Assembly: GCA_900771975.1 (NCBI GenBank)
Contig: CAAGPV010000015.1
Location: 1-64,000 of the forward strand
Length of the DNA: 64,000 bases
DNA from: an uncultured Prevotella sp.
GTDB taxonomy: Bacteria; Bacteroidota; Bacteroidia; Bacteroidales; Bacteroidaceae
Reading direction: 5' to 3'
Shown here: piece by piece, positions 34,737-44,258 of the stretch
How the letters are laid out: every line of letters begins with the position of its first letter
Position numbering within the stretch: position 1 is the stretch's first letter
The notes under the pieces: generated by a model
Told to the model about the DNA's origin: nothing
The model's database searches: none
The model's input: the letters and a program-made list of their open reading frames with translations, nothing else
Position numbers and translations under genes: made by a program

Positions 34737-34776
34737 AATGGTTGTATGAGTCAGTTAGAATGAAATGAAGTAATGG

Positions 34777-35928
34777 TTATTTAAGAATCGTTTTTTGCAG
34801 TTGTTTCACTTTTCGGTCGTTCAAAGCGGGAACGGGATAGAACCCTTCTTCCAGATAGACCAGGTTGTGAAGCACTTGTGTGATGCGGCGTGCAAAACGG
34901 TAGAGATGGAGTTGTTTTACGGCGGCGGCAAACTCTGTTTCGTCATAGTCGTCATATTTGATGGCCTCGTAGAGTTCTGCCACATGGCGCAGCGTCAGCC
35001 CCTGTCGCTTCAGCAATGCTTGTGTATTGACAAGCATGATGATAATCTGACGTAACGTTTGGGGCAAATCGTTCAGTACATCGCGTATCTTGTTTTTCGT
35101 CAGCGGGTTTGTTAGGATGAGTTTTTCACCAGGAAGTGATCCTTTTTCCTTTTGGTGGCGTTTGGGGAAACGGTTTATGGCTGCAGCGTCGATGGTAGGA
35201 ACGTCCAGTTGCATGATTTGTATGCCTCTGTCGAGGATGTGTCTTATCGATTCGTCGTCGGCCAGCAGCATTATGCGTCGCCATTGCTGAGGTTTGATGG
35301 TGCGCAGGTTTAAAATTTGTTCACTGTTGAGGAGCTGATGAGTAAGGTCTTGCGCCATTCCTACATGCAGTAGAGAGCGTATGGCTTCATGCTCGTCATC
35401 GGTCATGAGCAACTCGTAGCGTGTGTCTCCCACTTTGTGGTAGAAAGCCATTGCCTGTTGTCCCATTTCTTCGGTGCTGACGGCTGTAGTCAGAGGGGTG
35501 GCTTTCACCACTTCTATGCGGTCTTGCCATTGATCGTGCAGCAGATGTTCACGTTCGCGTTCACTGCTCACTAACAAGGCATCGGCGTTTTGAGTGACCC
35601 GCTGCTGGTAGATGGTTTTCTTCACCCATTTGGAGATGTAGCGTTCGTTGTGGGTGGTATAAGTTTCCAATTGCCAGTGGGGAGAAAGCACAATGGCACA
35701 ACCGTGTTGCCGGGCAGTTTGAGCCAGTCTGACCGTTGCCCAATTCCAGCAGGCGTGCAGGTGGACAATGTCGGGTTTGCTTGCCTTCAGTTGTTTTTGC
35801 GCTTCAGCATAGTTGTAGGCTACCCTTACCTCAGCCACGTCTTGCGTGCCATGCACAAGGTCTGTGATGTAAGCCTCTAGCAGACTGCCTTTTCCCACGT
35901 TTGGAGCATAGTGAAGAATTTTTATCAT
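34777..35928 (-). CDS. Glycosyltransferase-like protein (GT4-type N-terminus)
   Basis: 383 residues. The N-terminal half has the GT-B pattern: 'HYAPNVGKGSLLEAYITDL', then 'KPDIVHLHACWNWATVRLA' and 'GCAIVLSPHWQLETY', then 'NADALLVSSEREREHL'. The C-terminal half does not show the usual nucleotide-sugar motif and is helical, so the protein may be a degenerate or specialised member. Follows the GT2 gene by 18 bp; both may act on the same glycan. Confidence 0.6.
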   Translation of the reverse strand: MIKILHYAPNVGKGSLLEAYITDLVHGTQDVAEVRVAYNYAEAQKQLKASKPDIVHLHACWNWATVRLAQTARQHGCAIVLSPHWQLETYTTHNERYISKWVKKTIYQQRVTQNADALLVSSEREREHLLHDQWQDRIEVVKATPLTTAVSTEEMGQQAMAFYHKVGDTRYELLMTDDEHEAIRSLLHVGMAQDLTHQLLNSEQILNLRTIKPQQWRRIMLLADDESIRHILDRGIQIMQLDVPTIDAAAINRFPKRHQKEKGSLPGEKLILTNPLTKNKIRDVLNDLPQTLRQIIIMLVNTQALLKRQGLTLRHVAELYEAIKYDDYDETEFAAAVKQLHLYRFARRITQVLHNLVYLEEGFYPVPALNDRKVKQLQKTILK

Positions 35929-35946
35929 AGCTTTTTACGGTTCTCC

Positions 35947-37134
35947 TTATAGTTTATGACTGATAAACTCTGTTTTATCTGCCCGCCAATAGCTTATTCT
36001 ATGGAACAAAGCGTGCCAGCAGAGCCCCAGCTCGAAAGGAACGATAGCCCATCTTGAAATGTTTACGTCAAAGCGCTTGAAGGCTTTTCGGGCAATGACG
36101 ATGCGCAACACCACAGTGATGACCAACGCAATCGTGGCGATGCCGGTGAGCAACCAGCGTTGGGTGAGTGTTGCAACCACGATGGTGGCAATCTCTAGAA
36201 GATAGTTGACGTGCATCGCTATTTGGTCGAAAGCATACTTTAAGCAGTGACCGGTTCCGCCGTTCAAATGTTTCCTGTGCTCCAGATAGAACAGGTGAAA
36301 GTCTTTCCACGTCTTGTCGGTTGGGGTGTCAGCCGTCATCCATGCTTCGGGAGCATTCTCCAACGCCACCGATCCCTCGCGTGCATATTTGTTCACCATA
36401 AAGTCGTATTCGCCTTGCAAGTATTTTAAGTTACCTTTGAAGCCATCGGCCGCCATAAACTCGCTTTTGCGGAACATCAGACAGTGGCTTCCGCATCTGA
36501 AAGGATGGCCTTTTTGGGCTTCGCTCATCAAGTAGCAGTCGCGTAGAAACGTTTCGAAGCGTTTGTAGGCTCCTGTTTCCTCGTTAAAGCGCACATATCC
36601 GATGACGAGGTTCTTAAACTCGGTGCAGTTTCGTGCCAAAGTCTTCAGCCATTGGTTGGAGTCGGGGCGAGTGTGGATGTCGGCCATGAGCACCCATTCG
36701 TTTTTTGCTGCTTTTACCCCAATAGTCACTGCCAGTTTCTCTCGGCTCATGTAGCGTGATGAGTCGGGAATATAGGTACAGTAGAGAAGGGGGTTGTCCT
36801 TGTAGCGTTTGAGCAATTCTTCGCTTTCCTGGTCGCCTTGCCATGTCACAACAATCACCTCATAGCCAGCAGCATAGTCTTGTTCGAGATAAGCAGGGAG
36901 GTTGCGTTCCAGTTCCTGCACATTGTCGTGTGGCGTCAGCAAAATGCTCACCTTGGGCTGTGGAGCTTGAGGTGAGCAGTTGTTGTCTGCCGTTTCAGTT
37001 TCATCGTCGGAAGGAGTTTGAGAAAGTCCTTCGTTGACGGAGGGTTTTCTGAAAAACCCATTCAGAAGAGGGGTTACCAGTGCCAATACCACAAGTACGG
37101 CACCGATGATAATCGTTATGTTGTCGATAATCAT
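35947..37134 (-). CDS. Membrane glycosyltransferase, family 2
   Basis: 395 residues. One N-terminal membrane helix (ITIIIGAVLVVLALVTPLL), then the GT-A domain: 'VSILLTPHDNVQELERNLPA', 'YEVIVVTWQGDQESEELL', and a D-x-H variant of the metal site in 'VLMADIHTRPDS'. Two more helices follow near the C-terminus ('ATIVVATLTQRWLLTGIA'). Acts at the cytoplasmic membrane; acceptor unknown. Eight bp after lysA. Confidence 0.78.
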   Translation of the reverse strand: MIIDNITIIIGAVLVVLALVTPLLNGFFRKPSVNEGLSQTPSDDETETADNNCSPQAPQPKVSILLTPHDNVQELERNLPAYLEQDYAAGYEVIVVTWQGDQESEELLKRYKDNPLLYCTYIPDSSRYMSREKLAVTIGVKAAKNEWVLMADIHTRPDSNQWLKTLARNCTEFKNLVIGYVRFNEETGAYKRFETFLRDCYLMSEAQKGHPFRCGSHCLMFRKSEFMAADGFKGNLKYLQGEYDFMVNKYAREGSVALENAPEAWMTADTPTDKTWKDFHLFYLEHRKHLNGGTGHCLKYAFDQIAMHVNYLLEIATIVVATLTQRWLLTGIATIALVITVVLRIVIARKAFKRFDVNISRWAIVPFELGLCWHALFHRISYWRADKTEFISHKL

Positions 37135-37142
37135 TTTATTTG

Positions 37143-38300
37143 TTATAAATCTTCGGTAGTATAGCCCACGGGTAGTCGTCTACAGTTGTACTGACTGGCC
37201 ATAATCTCACCGTATGCACCTGCTGAGCGTAGGGCTATAAGGTCTCCGCGTTGTGTTTTGTTGAGGTCGACGGCTTTGGCAAAAACATCGCTCGACTCGC
37301 AGATGGGCCCCACCACATCGTAGGTTTCGATGGGTTTGTCGCTTGTTATGTTTTCTATTTTGTGGTAGGCTTGATAGAGTGCGGGTCTTATCAGGTCGGT
37401 CATACCAGCGTCCACGATGGCAAACTGCTTGAAGGAGCCCTGCTTTACATAGAGCACACGTGTGATGAGCGACCCCATCTGGGCAACCACCGAGCGGCCG
37501 AGCTCAAAGTGGAGGCGTTGTCCTTCTCTCAGCTTCAAGTGCCGGGCATAGGTGTCGAAGTAGGCCTTGAAGTCGGGAATGGGCACACGGTTGGGGTGAA
37601 CGTAGTCGATGCCGAGGCCTCCACCCACGTTAATGTTCTCAATGTGTATGTGGTGGCGCTCCAATTGGTCTTGTATTTCGTTAATGCGGTTGCACAATGC
37701 CACAAAGTCGCTCATGTCAAGTATTTGCGAGCCTATGTGAAAGTGAAGCCCGATAAAGCGCACATGCTCCATCTTCGAGGCTTCCTCAATGGCCGCTTCC
37801 ATGTAGTGCATGTCTATGCCGAACTTGTTTTCTGCTAATCCGGTAGTGATTTTGGCATTTGTATGGGCGCCCACATCTGGGTTGATGCGAAAGCAGATGT
37901 CGGCTATTTTTCCTTTTTTACCAGCCAACTCGTTGATTATTTCGAGTTCGGCGATACTCTCCACATTGAAGCAGAAGATGCGTTTGTCCAGTCCGAGGTT
38001 GATTTCCCAGTCGGCTTTGCCCACCCCGGCATATACAATCTTCTTGGGAGCAAACCCTGTTTCGAGACAACGGCGTATCTCGCCGCCGCTTACGCAGTCT
38101 GCTCCCAGTCCTTCCTGAGCGATAATGTTCAGCACTTTGGGGTTGGCATTGGCCTTGATAGCATAGTGCACGCAGAAGCCTTCGTGTTTGCCAGCCTCTT
38201 GCTTGATGACTTGTATGGTTTGTCTGAGCAGTTCTGTGTCGTAATAGTAGAAGGGTGTCTCCAACTGCTGAAATTCTTCGATAGGGAATATTCCTTTCAT
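37143..38300 (-). CDS. lysA: Diaminopimelate decarboxylase
   Basis: 385 residues, somewhat short but complete. The PLP lysine is K49 in 'HYAIKANANPKVL'. Others: 'GLHFHIGSQILD', the glycine-rich 'INVGGGLGIDY' and the active-site 'GPICESSDVFAK'. Makes lysine from meso-diaminopimelate. Twelve bp downstream of lysC, so the first and last steps of lysine synthesis are co-transcribed. Confidence 0.95.
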   Translation of the reverse strand: MKGIFPIEEFQQLETPFYYYDTELLRQTIQVIKQEAGKHEGFCVHYAIKANANPKVLNIIAQEGLGADCVSGGEIRRCLETGFAPKKIVYAGVGKADWEINLGLDKRIFCFNVESIAELEIINELAGKKGKIADICFRINPDVGAHTNAKITTGLAENKFGIDMHYMEAAIEEASKMEHVRFIGLHFHIGSQILDMSDFVALCNRINEIQDQLERHHIHIENINVGGGLGIDYVHPNRVPIPDFKAYFDTYARHLKLREGQRLHFELGRSVVAQMGSLITRVLYVKQGSFKQFAIVDAGMTDLIRPALYQAYHKIENITSDKPIETYDVVGPICESSDVFAKAVDLNKTQRGDLIALRSAGAYGEIMASQYNCRRLPVGYTTEDL

Positions 38301-38312
38301 GCGTCGGGGCTT

Positions 38313-39635
38313 TTACTGTTGGTTGAACAAAACATCGCTAAGGTTCTGTAAAGCACGCTTCTTGTCGCTTTCGCGAATCAAGAACGAGATGTTGTAGTTG
38401 CTGCCTCCATACGAAATCATTCTTACGGGGATGTTCTGCATTGCTTTGGTGGCAACCGACTCGAAACCGAGATTGCTCCAGTCGAGATCGCCCACAACGC
38501 AGATAATGCACATGTCGCTATCCACGGTGATGGTGCCGTACTTTTTCAGCTCGTTGACAATCTCGTTAAGATGGGTGTCGTTGTCAATCGTCATCGAAAC
38601 GCCCACTTCGCTAGTGGCAATCATGTCGATAGGAGTCTGGTAGCTCTCAAAAATTTCAAAGATTTTGCGCAGAAATCCTGTAGCCAGGAGCATCCGTGAC
38701 GACTTTATCTTGATGGCTGTGATATTGTCTTTGGCAGCCACGGCTTTTATTTTGCCACGTACAAGTACGTTGTCGATGATGGTTCCTTCGGCGTCCGGCT
38801 CCATTGTGTATTTCAAGCGAACGGGAATGCCTGCATATTTGGCAGGTTGTACACAGGTGGGGTGGAGAATTTTGGCTCCGAAATAAGCCAGTTCCGAGGC
38901 TTCTTCAAAGTTGAGTTGTCTCACGGCTTCTGTTTTGTCCACGATGCGTGGGTCGTTGTTGTGCATTCCGTCGATGTCGGTCCATATCTGTATTTCCTCT
39001 GCGTCGATAGCTGCACCGATGAGTGAAGCTGTGTAGTCGCTGCCGCCACGTTGCAGGTTGTCCACTTCGCCGTAGGCATTGCGGCAGATAAAGCCCTGTG
39101 TGATGTAAATCTGGTAGCCTTCGTTGGCTTTGAGGATGGTAGCAAGTTTCTCCTTGATGTATTGTGGGTCGGGCTCACCGTTTTTGTCGGTACGCATAAA
39201 GTCGAGGGCCGATAGCAGGATAGCCTTGATGCCTTGTTCCTGCAGGTAGTTGGTTACCATGTTCGTGCTCATCACCTCTCCCTGTGCAACAATGCTTTTT
39301 GCTTCAAACGAAGTGAAGAGGTCTTTGGTGAATGAACGCAAGAATGCGAACTCTTCGGCTAGAAACTGACGTGTCTTCTCTTTATACTCTTCTGTGGAGA
39401 AGAGTTCTTCCACGTGTTGCTGGTATTTGCGTTCAAGGTTGTTGATGACCTCGTTTGCGCCGTCGGGGTTTTTCTTATAGAGATATTCGCTGATTTCGAT
39501 GAGGGTGTTGGTGGTGCCGCTCATGGCTGAGAGCACTACAAATGTCGGCTCACCCGACTTGGTGACCAATGATGCTACGCCTTTCATGCGTTCGGGCGAG
39601 CCTACGGAGGTACCTCCGAATTTCATTACTTTCAT
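38313..39635 (-). CDS. lysC: Aspartate kinase, monofunctional
   Basis: 440 residues. Starts with 'KVMKFGGTSVGSPERM', the kinase signature, continues with 'AQGEVMSTNMVTNYL' and 'RGGSDYTASLIGAAI' (substrate site). ACT domains at the C-terminus ('DMIATSEVGVSMTIDN', 'VVGDLDWSNLGF') imply feedback control. No homoserine dehydrogenase fusion. Phosphorylates aspartate at the entry to lysine/threonine/methionine synthesis. Confidence 0.95.
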   Translation of the reverse strand: MKVMKFGGTSVGSPERMKGVASLVTKSGEPTFVVLSAMSGTTNTLIEISEYLYKKNPDGANEVINNLERKYQQHVEELFSTEEYKEKTRQFLAEEFAFLRSFTKDLFTSFEAKSIVAQGEVMSTNMVTNYLQEQGIKAILLSALDFMRTDKNGEPDPQYIKEKLATILKANEGYQIYITQGFICRNAYGEVDNLQRGGSDYTASLIGAAIDAEEIQIWTDIDGMHNNDPRIVDKTEAVRQLNFEEASELAYFGAKILHPTCVQPAKYAGIPVRLKYTMEPDAEGTIIDNVLVRGKIKAVAAKDNITAIKIKSSRMLLATGFLRKIFEIFESYQTPIDMIATSEVGVSMTIDNDTHLNEIVNELKKYGTITVDSDMCIICVVGDLDWSNLGFESVATKAMQNIPVRMISYGGSNYNISFLIRESDKKRALQNLSDVLFNQQ

Positions 39636-39658
39636 GATCTATTTTGTTTTTTATGTTA

Positions 39659-40426
39659 TTATTCGTCGTCTTCTACTCTTGTCGCCACTGCCAGTTCCTC
39701 GTCTTCTGAAGCGACTTCTGTGACAATGGGTGCGCTTTCCGTTTCGTTGCCGTTTTCGTCCACCTGTTCAAAATGGCCGTCTTGGCAGCGGTATATCTTT
39801 CCAGGGAACTTCTTCAGCAACTGTATGTTGTGTGTGGACATCACCACGCAAGTTCCTTCGTCGCACGCTTGCCTGAGTAGTCCCACTATGTTGTTGGCCG
39901 TCTCGGGGTCGAGATTGCCAGTCGGTTCGTCGGCTATCAGCATCTTAGGCTTGTTTAACAGGGCGCGTGCGATGGCAATACGCTGTTGCTCGCCTCCCGA
40001 GAGCTCATGGGGCATCTTGTCGCGCTTGTCGGAAAGGCCTACCTGCCGTAGCACTTCGTCGATGCGTGCATCAATCTTTTTCCCGTCTTTCCAGCCTGTA
40101 GCCCTCAGCACGAAGCGTAAGTTGCGGTAGACCGAACGGTCATGCAGTAGCTGAAAGTCCTGAAAGATAATGCCCATTTTCCTACGTAGCGAAGGAATGG
40201 CAGCCCGTTTGATGGAGCCCATATCGTAACCCAACACGTTTGCCTTTTCGCAATCGTCCTTGTCGATGTCCAATTCGCCGTAAATGGTCTTGAGCAAAGA
40301 ACTCTTTCCTGATCCCACTTTACCTATTATATATATGAATTCGCCTGCATCAGCAGTGAAGTTCACTCCTTTCAAGATGATTTTTTCGTCTTGATAGATG
40401 TCTACGTTTCTATATTCTATTAGCAT
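39659..40426 (-). CDS. ftsE: FtsE-like ABC ATP-binding protein
   Basis: 255 residues. Walker A 'GKVGSGKSSLL', Q-loop 'GIIFQDFQLL', signature 'ELSGGEQQRIAIARAL', Walker B 'MLIADEPTGNLD' and switch His in 'VMSTHN'. Closest in style to FtsE, the cytosolic ATPase that with FtsX regulates peptidoglycan hydrolysis at division; FtsX is not adjacent. A 35-residue acidic C-terminal tail is unusual. Lies 23 bp upstream of lysC and 18 bp after hisIE. Confidence 0.82.
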   Translation of the reverse strand: MLIEYRNVDIYQDEKIILKGVNFTADAGEFIYIIGKVGSGKSSLLKTIYGELDIDKDDCEKANVLGYDMGSIKRAAIPSLRRKMGIIFQDFQLLHDRSVYRNLRFVLRATGWKDGKKIDARIDEVLRQVGLSDKRDKMPHELSGGEQQRIAIARALLNKPKMLIADEPTGNLDPETANNIVGLLRQACDEGTCVVMSTHNIQLLKKFPGKIYRCQDGHFEQVDENGNETESAPIVTEVASEDEELAVATRVEDDE

Positions 40427-40444
40427 GTTGCTTGTTATTTATAT

Positions 40445-41104
40445 TTAATCGGTTTGTTTGCTTTTGGCCAATCGTCGTTTTTTGTCCCATTCGGGGTCGT
40501 GTCTTTTGCGTAACTCGTTGGCAACATCGTCGAGGCTGAGGCCCTTTGCTTCCAGCAATACAATAAGGTGGTAGAGCAGGTCGGACGCTTCATATGTCAG
40601 CTTTTCGTTGGTCCCGCCAACAGCTTCTATCACTGTTTCAAGTGCTTCTTCTCCAACCTTTTGCGCTATTCGGCTTATTCCTTTCTTGAATAATGCAGTG
40701 GTGTAGCTACCTTCAGGCATTTCCTGATGGCGTTGCTGTATGAAGCTGGTCAGTTCGGTCAGAAAGTCCAATGGCTTTCCAACGTTGTCTTCACCCCAGC
40801 AGGTGTCAGTCCCGAGGTGACAGGTGGGCCCGTCAGGGTGGGCCTTGACGAGCAACGTGTCGTGGTCGCAATCGTTTTGTATGCTCACCACGTGCAAATA
40901 GTTGCCTGATGTTTCACCTTTTGTCCATAGGCATTGGCGGCTTCGGCTCCAGAAGGTCACCTTTTTTGTTTCAATGGTGCGCTTGTAAGCCTCAGTGTTC
41001 ATATATCCCAACATTAAGACGTTTTTTGTTATTGCGTCCTGCACAATGGCAGGCACCAAGCCTCCCATTTTGTTGAAATCTATTTGTTCTGTTGTCTCTA
41101 TCAT
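40445..41104 (-). CDS. hisIE: Bifunctional phosphoribosyl-AMP cyclohydrolase / phosphoribosyl-ATP pyrophosphatase
   Basis: 219 residues from ATG 41104; an ATG at 41116 would add four residues. N-terminal HisI domain: 'MLGYMNTEAYKRTIETKKVT', 'FWSRSRQCLWTKGETSGN', and the metal-binding 'DCDHDTLLVKAHPDGPTCH' with 'GTDTCW'. C-terminal HisE domain: 'KKGISRIAQKVGEEALETVI' and 'DLLYHLIVLL'. Catalyses steps 2 and 3 of histidine synthesis. Follows hisF by 25 bp. Confidence 0.95.
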   Translation of the reverse strand: MIETTEQIDFNKMGGLVPAIVQDAITKNVLMLGYMNTEAYKRTIETKKVTFWSRSRQCLWTKGETSGNYLHVVSIQNDCDHDTLLVKAHPDGPTCHLGTDTCWGEDNVGKPLDFLTELTSFIQQRHQEMPEGSYTTALFKKGISRIAQKVGEEALETVIEAVGGTNEKLTYEASDLLYHLIVLLEAKGLSLDDVANELRKRHDPEWDKKRRLAKSKQTD

Positions 41105-41129
41105 TTTACTTACCATTTACTTAACAACC

Positions 41130-41891
41130 TTATTGTCTTACACTTATTCCTTCTTTCTTTAGGTATTGCTTTAGTTTTGGAATGGTTATCTCTCCAAAGT
41201 GGAATACGCTGGCAGCGAGGGCTGCGTCAGCCTTTCCCAGCGTGAAGGCATCGCGGAAATGTTCCAACTTCCCGGCGCCTCCTGAGGCAATGACGGGGAT
41301 AGAAACCTGCTCCGACAATTGACAAAGTGCTTCGTTGGCAAAGCCGTTTTTCACGCCGTCATGATCCATCGAGGTGAAGAGTATTTCACCTGCTCCACGG
41401 TCTGCTGCCTCGTGTGCCCATTCCTGCAATGTGCGTTCCACGGGTTCTCGCCCGCCTTTGGCATAAACGTGCCAGATTTGTCCTTCTTGCCGGGCATCGA
41501 TGGCACACACGCACACCTGTGAGCCATAGCGTTTGGCGATTTCGCCGATGAGCTCGGGGCGGTAGAGGGCCGCACTGTTTATGCTCACCTTGTCGGCCCC
41601 AGCACCTAACAGTCGGTCTACGTCCTCAACGCTGCTGATGCCACCACCCACCGTAAAGGGAATGTTGATGGTGCGGGCCACGCGTTCCACCATGTCTGTA
41701 AAGGTCTTCCTGCCTTCGTAAGATGCTGTAATGTCGAGGAAAACCAGTTCGTCGGCTCCAGCATCACTGTAAGCCTGTGCCAGTTCTACGGGGTCACCGG
41801 CAGACCGCAATCCTACGAAGTGGGTTCCTTTGACGGTTTCGCCGTTGCGAACGTCAAGGCACGGGATGATGCGTTTAGCAAGTTGACTCAT
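41130..41891 (-). CDS. hisF: Imidazole glycerol phosphate synthase, cyclase subunit
   Basis: 253 residues, a TIM barrel. 'KRIIPCLDVRNGETVKGTHF' with the catalytic Asp (D13 area), 'PFTVGGGISSVEDVDRLL', 'GADKVSINSAAL', 'GAGEILFTSMDHDGVKNGF' with the second catalytic Asp, and 'PVIASGGAGKLEHF'. Works with HisH, encoded two genes upstream, to form the imidazole ring. Confidence 0.96.
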   Translation of the reverse strand: MSQLAKRIIPCLDVRNGETVKGTHFVGLRSAGDPVELAQAYSDAGADELVFLDITASYEGRKTFTDMVERVARTINIPFTVGGGISSVEDVDRLLGAGADKVSINSAALYRPELIGEIAKRYGSQVCVCAIDARQEGQIWHVYAKGGREPVERTLQEWAHEAADRGAGEILFTSMDHDGVKNGFANEALCQLSEQVSIPVIASGGAGKLEHFRDAFTLGKADAALAASVFHFGEITIPKLKQYLKKEGISVRQ

Positions 41892-41903
41892 GTTGTCTTA
41901 TGT

Positions 41904-42632
41904 TTATTGTTTTTGGTGGGCCTCCATCAGGCGTCCAACGTCTATTTTTCCTTCATAGAAAGCCTTTCCGAACACCACGGCTGGGATGCCTTTTTGTTCC
42001 AAGGCAAATATGTCTTCTGTTGCCGAAACGCCTCCGCTGGCAATAAGGTGAAGTTGTGGCAGCTGGTCCATCACCAACCTGTACATGTCTATGGCTGGCC
42101 CGTTGAGCATTCCGTCACGGCTGATGTCTGTGCAGAGCACGTTTTTTACGCCGTGCTGGGCGTAGCGTTTCAAGAAGGGAATTAACGCCTCATGGGTGTC
42201 TTCCTTCCATCCGCCAATGCTGATAAAGCCGTTTCTGACGTCAGCGCCAAGGATGATGCGGTCTGCTCCGTAGTGGTCGAGCCACGACAGAAACTGTTGT
42301 GGGTGTGTGGCTGCCACGCTTCCTATGGTCACCATGGAGGCACCAGCCATGAATGCTCGCTCTATGTCATCGTTGGTTTTGATGCCTCCGCCGAAGTCAA
42401 CAACGAGTCGGGTGTTGTCGGTGATGGCTTTCAATATCTTGTCGTTGACGATGTGTTTCGATTTGGCCCCGTCCAGATCTACCACGTGCAAACGTTTGAA
42501 GCCCATTTGCTCGAAGGCTTGGGCTTGTCTCACGGGGTCGTCGTTATAGACAGTCTTGCTGTCGTAGTCGCCTTTGGTTAGCCGGACGCATTTCCCATCG
42601 ATGATGTCTATGGCTGGTATGAGTTCTATCAT
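41904..42632 (-). CDS. hisA: ProFAR isomerase
   Basis: 242 residues. Start at ATG 42632 ('MIELIPAIDIIDGKCVRLTK'), the normal HisA start; the upstream extension of 26 codons is unlikely. Catalytic Asp in 'AIDIIDG', 'LVVDFGGGIKTNDDIERAF', 'TDISRDGMLNGPAIDMY' with the second Asp, 'LIASGGVSATEDIF'. Step 4 of histidine synthesis. Ten bp after hisH. Confidence 0.96.
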   Translation of the reverse strand: MIELIPAIDIIDGKCVRLTKGDYDSKTVYNDDPVRQAQAFEQMGFKRLHVVDLDGAKSKHIVNDKILKAITDNTRLVVDFGGGIKTNDDIERAFMAGASMVTIGSVAATHPQQFLSWLDHYGADRIILGADVRNGFISIGGWKEDTHEALIPFLKRYAQHGVKNVLCTDISRDGMLNGPAIDMYRLVMDQLPQLHLIASGGVSATEDIFALEQKGIPAVVFGKAFYEGKIDVGRLMEAHQKQ

Positions 42633-42642
42633 TGGCGTAGCA

Positions 42643-43254
42643 TTATTTGTATTTGGCATTGCGGGCAAGGGCAAGAAAGTTGTCAAGGATGCGCTCGCCC
42701 ACGCGTCCACTCTTCTCGGGGTGAAACTGGCAGGTGTAGAAATTGTCTTTCCTCAGACAAGCCGAGTAGGGTAGGATGTAATCGGCTGTGGCGGTAGTCC
42801 AATCGCACAACGGCACATAATAGCTGTGTACAAAGTAGACGTAGTCGCCTTTGTGTATGCCTTTGAGCAGCTCACAGGGCTTAGGGTCGATGGCATTCCA
42901 TCCCATTGCAGGCACCTTGTCTTCGTGACGAGTGGGCCGAAAGCGGTGTACGTCCACGGGTATCACCCCAAGACAGTCAGTATCACCTTCTTCCGAGTGG
43001 CGGCAGAGCAGTTGCTGTCCTATGCAGATGCCCAATACGGGTTGTTTCAGTCTGCAGATGGTGCGATCGAGCCCATGCTGCCGTAGATATTCCATAGCGG
43101 TGCGTGCCTCTCCCTGCCCTGGAAAAATGACACAGTCTGCATTGGCAAGCTGCTGCGGGTCGTCTGTGAGGGTGGGGGCGACTGCCAAACGTTCGAGTGC
43201 ATTAACAACCGAACGGATGTTTCCAGCGTTGTATTTCACTATGGCTACTTCCAT
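42643..43254 (-). CDS. hisH: Imidazole glycerol phosphate synthase, glutaminase subunit
   Basis: 203 residues. Class I glutamine amidotransferase triad: Cys in 'VLGICIGQQLL', His and Glu in 'CQFHPEKSGRVG'. 'VKYNAGNIRSVVNALERL' and 'FPGQGEARTAMEYL' are typical HisH. Supplies ammonia to HisF. hisG, hisD, hisC and hisB are not in this window, so the pathway genes are split in the genome. Confidence 0.95.
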   Translation of the reverse strand: MEVAIVKYNAGNIRSVVNALERLAVAPTLTDDPQQLANADCVIFPGQGEARTAMEYLRQHGLDRTICRLKQPVLGICIGQQLLCRHSEEGDTDCLGVIPVDVHRFRPTRHEDKVPAMGWNAIDPKPCELLKGIHKGDYVYFVHSYYVPLCDWTTATADYILPYSACLRKDNFYTCQFHPEKSGRVGERILDNFLALARNAKYK

Positions 43255-43273
43255 TTGCTTTTTTATGGTTTTG

Positions 43274-44137
43274 TCAACTGAAGATGACGGTCTTGTTGTG
43301 GTAGGTCAATATCTTGCGCTCAATGTGCTTGCTAACCGCTCGCGAGAGCACAATCTTTTCAAGGTCTTTTCCTTTCAGCACCAGACTTTCTGGGGTGTCT
43401 TTGTGCGAGATGCGGGTGACGTCCTGTTCTATGATGGGGCCTGCGTCGAGTTCGGCAGTAACATAATGGCTTGTTGCCCCAATGATTTTCACGCCTCGCT
43501 CCCATGCCTGATGATAGGGCTTGGCTCCGATGAAAGCTGGAAGGAACGAGTGGTGGATGTTGATGATGTGATGTGGGTAGGCTGCCACCATCTCATCAGA
43601 GATGATTTGCATGTAACGGGCCAACACAATAAAAGTGATGTGATTGTCACGAAGGAGCTTCATCTCGGCTTCTTCCACTTCTTTCTTGTTTGAATGGTCT
43701 TTCTTGATAGACCATACATAGTATGGTATGCCAAATTGCTCGGCCACATAGCGTAGGTCTTCGTGGTTGCTGACAATGCAAGGAATGTCTACGTTCCACT
43801 CTCCGGCTTTGTACCGTGCCAAAAGGTCGTACAGACAGTGGCTCATCTTGCTCACGAAGATGGCCATACGAGGCCGTTCGTCGTTAAAGTAGAGGTTGAA
43901 TGTAATGTTATATTTCTGCGCATAAAGCGTCTGTACGTAATCGGCTATCTTGCCACGTGGAATGAGAAAGTTTTCCAATTCCCATTCTATGCGCATGAAG
44001 AACATTCCGTCTTCTCGGTCAACATACTGGTCAAGGTAGACGATGTTGCCATGGTTGTCGGTAATGAACTTGGTGATTTCCGAGATGATGCCCGGTTGGT
44101 CTGGGCAATGCAATAACAATATGGCGGTTGGTTTCAT
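43274..44137 (-). CDS. purU: Formyltetrahydrofolate deformylase
   Basis: 287 residues: N-terminal ACT domain ('LLHCPDQPGIISEITKFI') and C-terminal formyl-transferase fold with 'PCIVSNHEDLRYVAEQFGI', 'VLARYMQIISDEMV', and the catalytic Asn-His-Asp set in 'IINIHHSFLPAFIGAKPYH' and 'TAELDAGPIIEQDV'. Hydrolyses 10-formyl-THF to formate and THF, balancing one-carbon pools. First gene of the minus-strand run; placement before hisH suggests a link between purine/one-carbon and histidine metabolism. Confidence 0.94.
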   Translation of the reverse strand: MKPTAILLLHCPDQPGIISEITKFITDNHGNIVYLDQYVDREDGMFFMRIEWELENFLIPRGKIADYVQTLYAQKYNITFNLYFNDERPRMAIFVSKMSHCLYDLLARYKAGEWNVDIPCIVSNHEDLRYVAEQFGIPYYVWSIKKDHSNKKEVEEAEMKLLRDNHITFIVLARYMQIISDEMVAAYPHHIINIHHSFLPAFIGAKPYHQAWERGVKIIGATSHYVTAELDAGPIIEQDVTRISHKDTPESLVLKGKDLEKIVLSRAVSKHIERKILTYHNKTVIFS

Positions 44138-44163
44138 ATCTTTGTGGCACTTATAGTCTTTTG

Positions 44164-44171
44164 CAAAGATA
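44164..44171 (-). promoter_or_regulatory. -7 box for purU
   Basis: Minus strand TATCTTTG, 26 bp upstream of the ATG at 44137. Likely start point of the twelve-gene run; -33 element not clear. Confidence 0.55.
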
Positions 44172-44258
44172 CTAATATTCTTTCAAATGGAAAGTTTTTC
44201 AATGGATTTTCTCTCCATTCTCTCGCTTTACCGGGGCGTTTTTGGCGAGGGGAAGGGT

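Noticed and set aside
42633..42710. 26-codon N-terminal extension of hisA
   Set aside because: HisA proteins start at the 'MIELIPAIDI' position, and the extension would overlap hisH.
31395..44137. Twelve-gene run as a novel functional operon
   Set aside because: The genes belong to unrelated pathways with recognisable members; close packing on one strand is common in this group and need not mean shared function.
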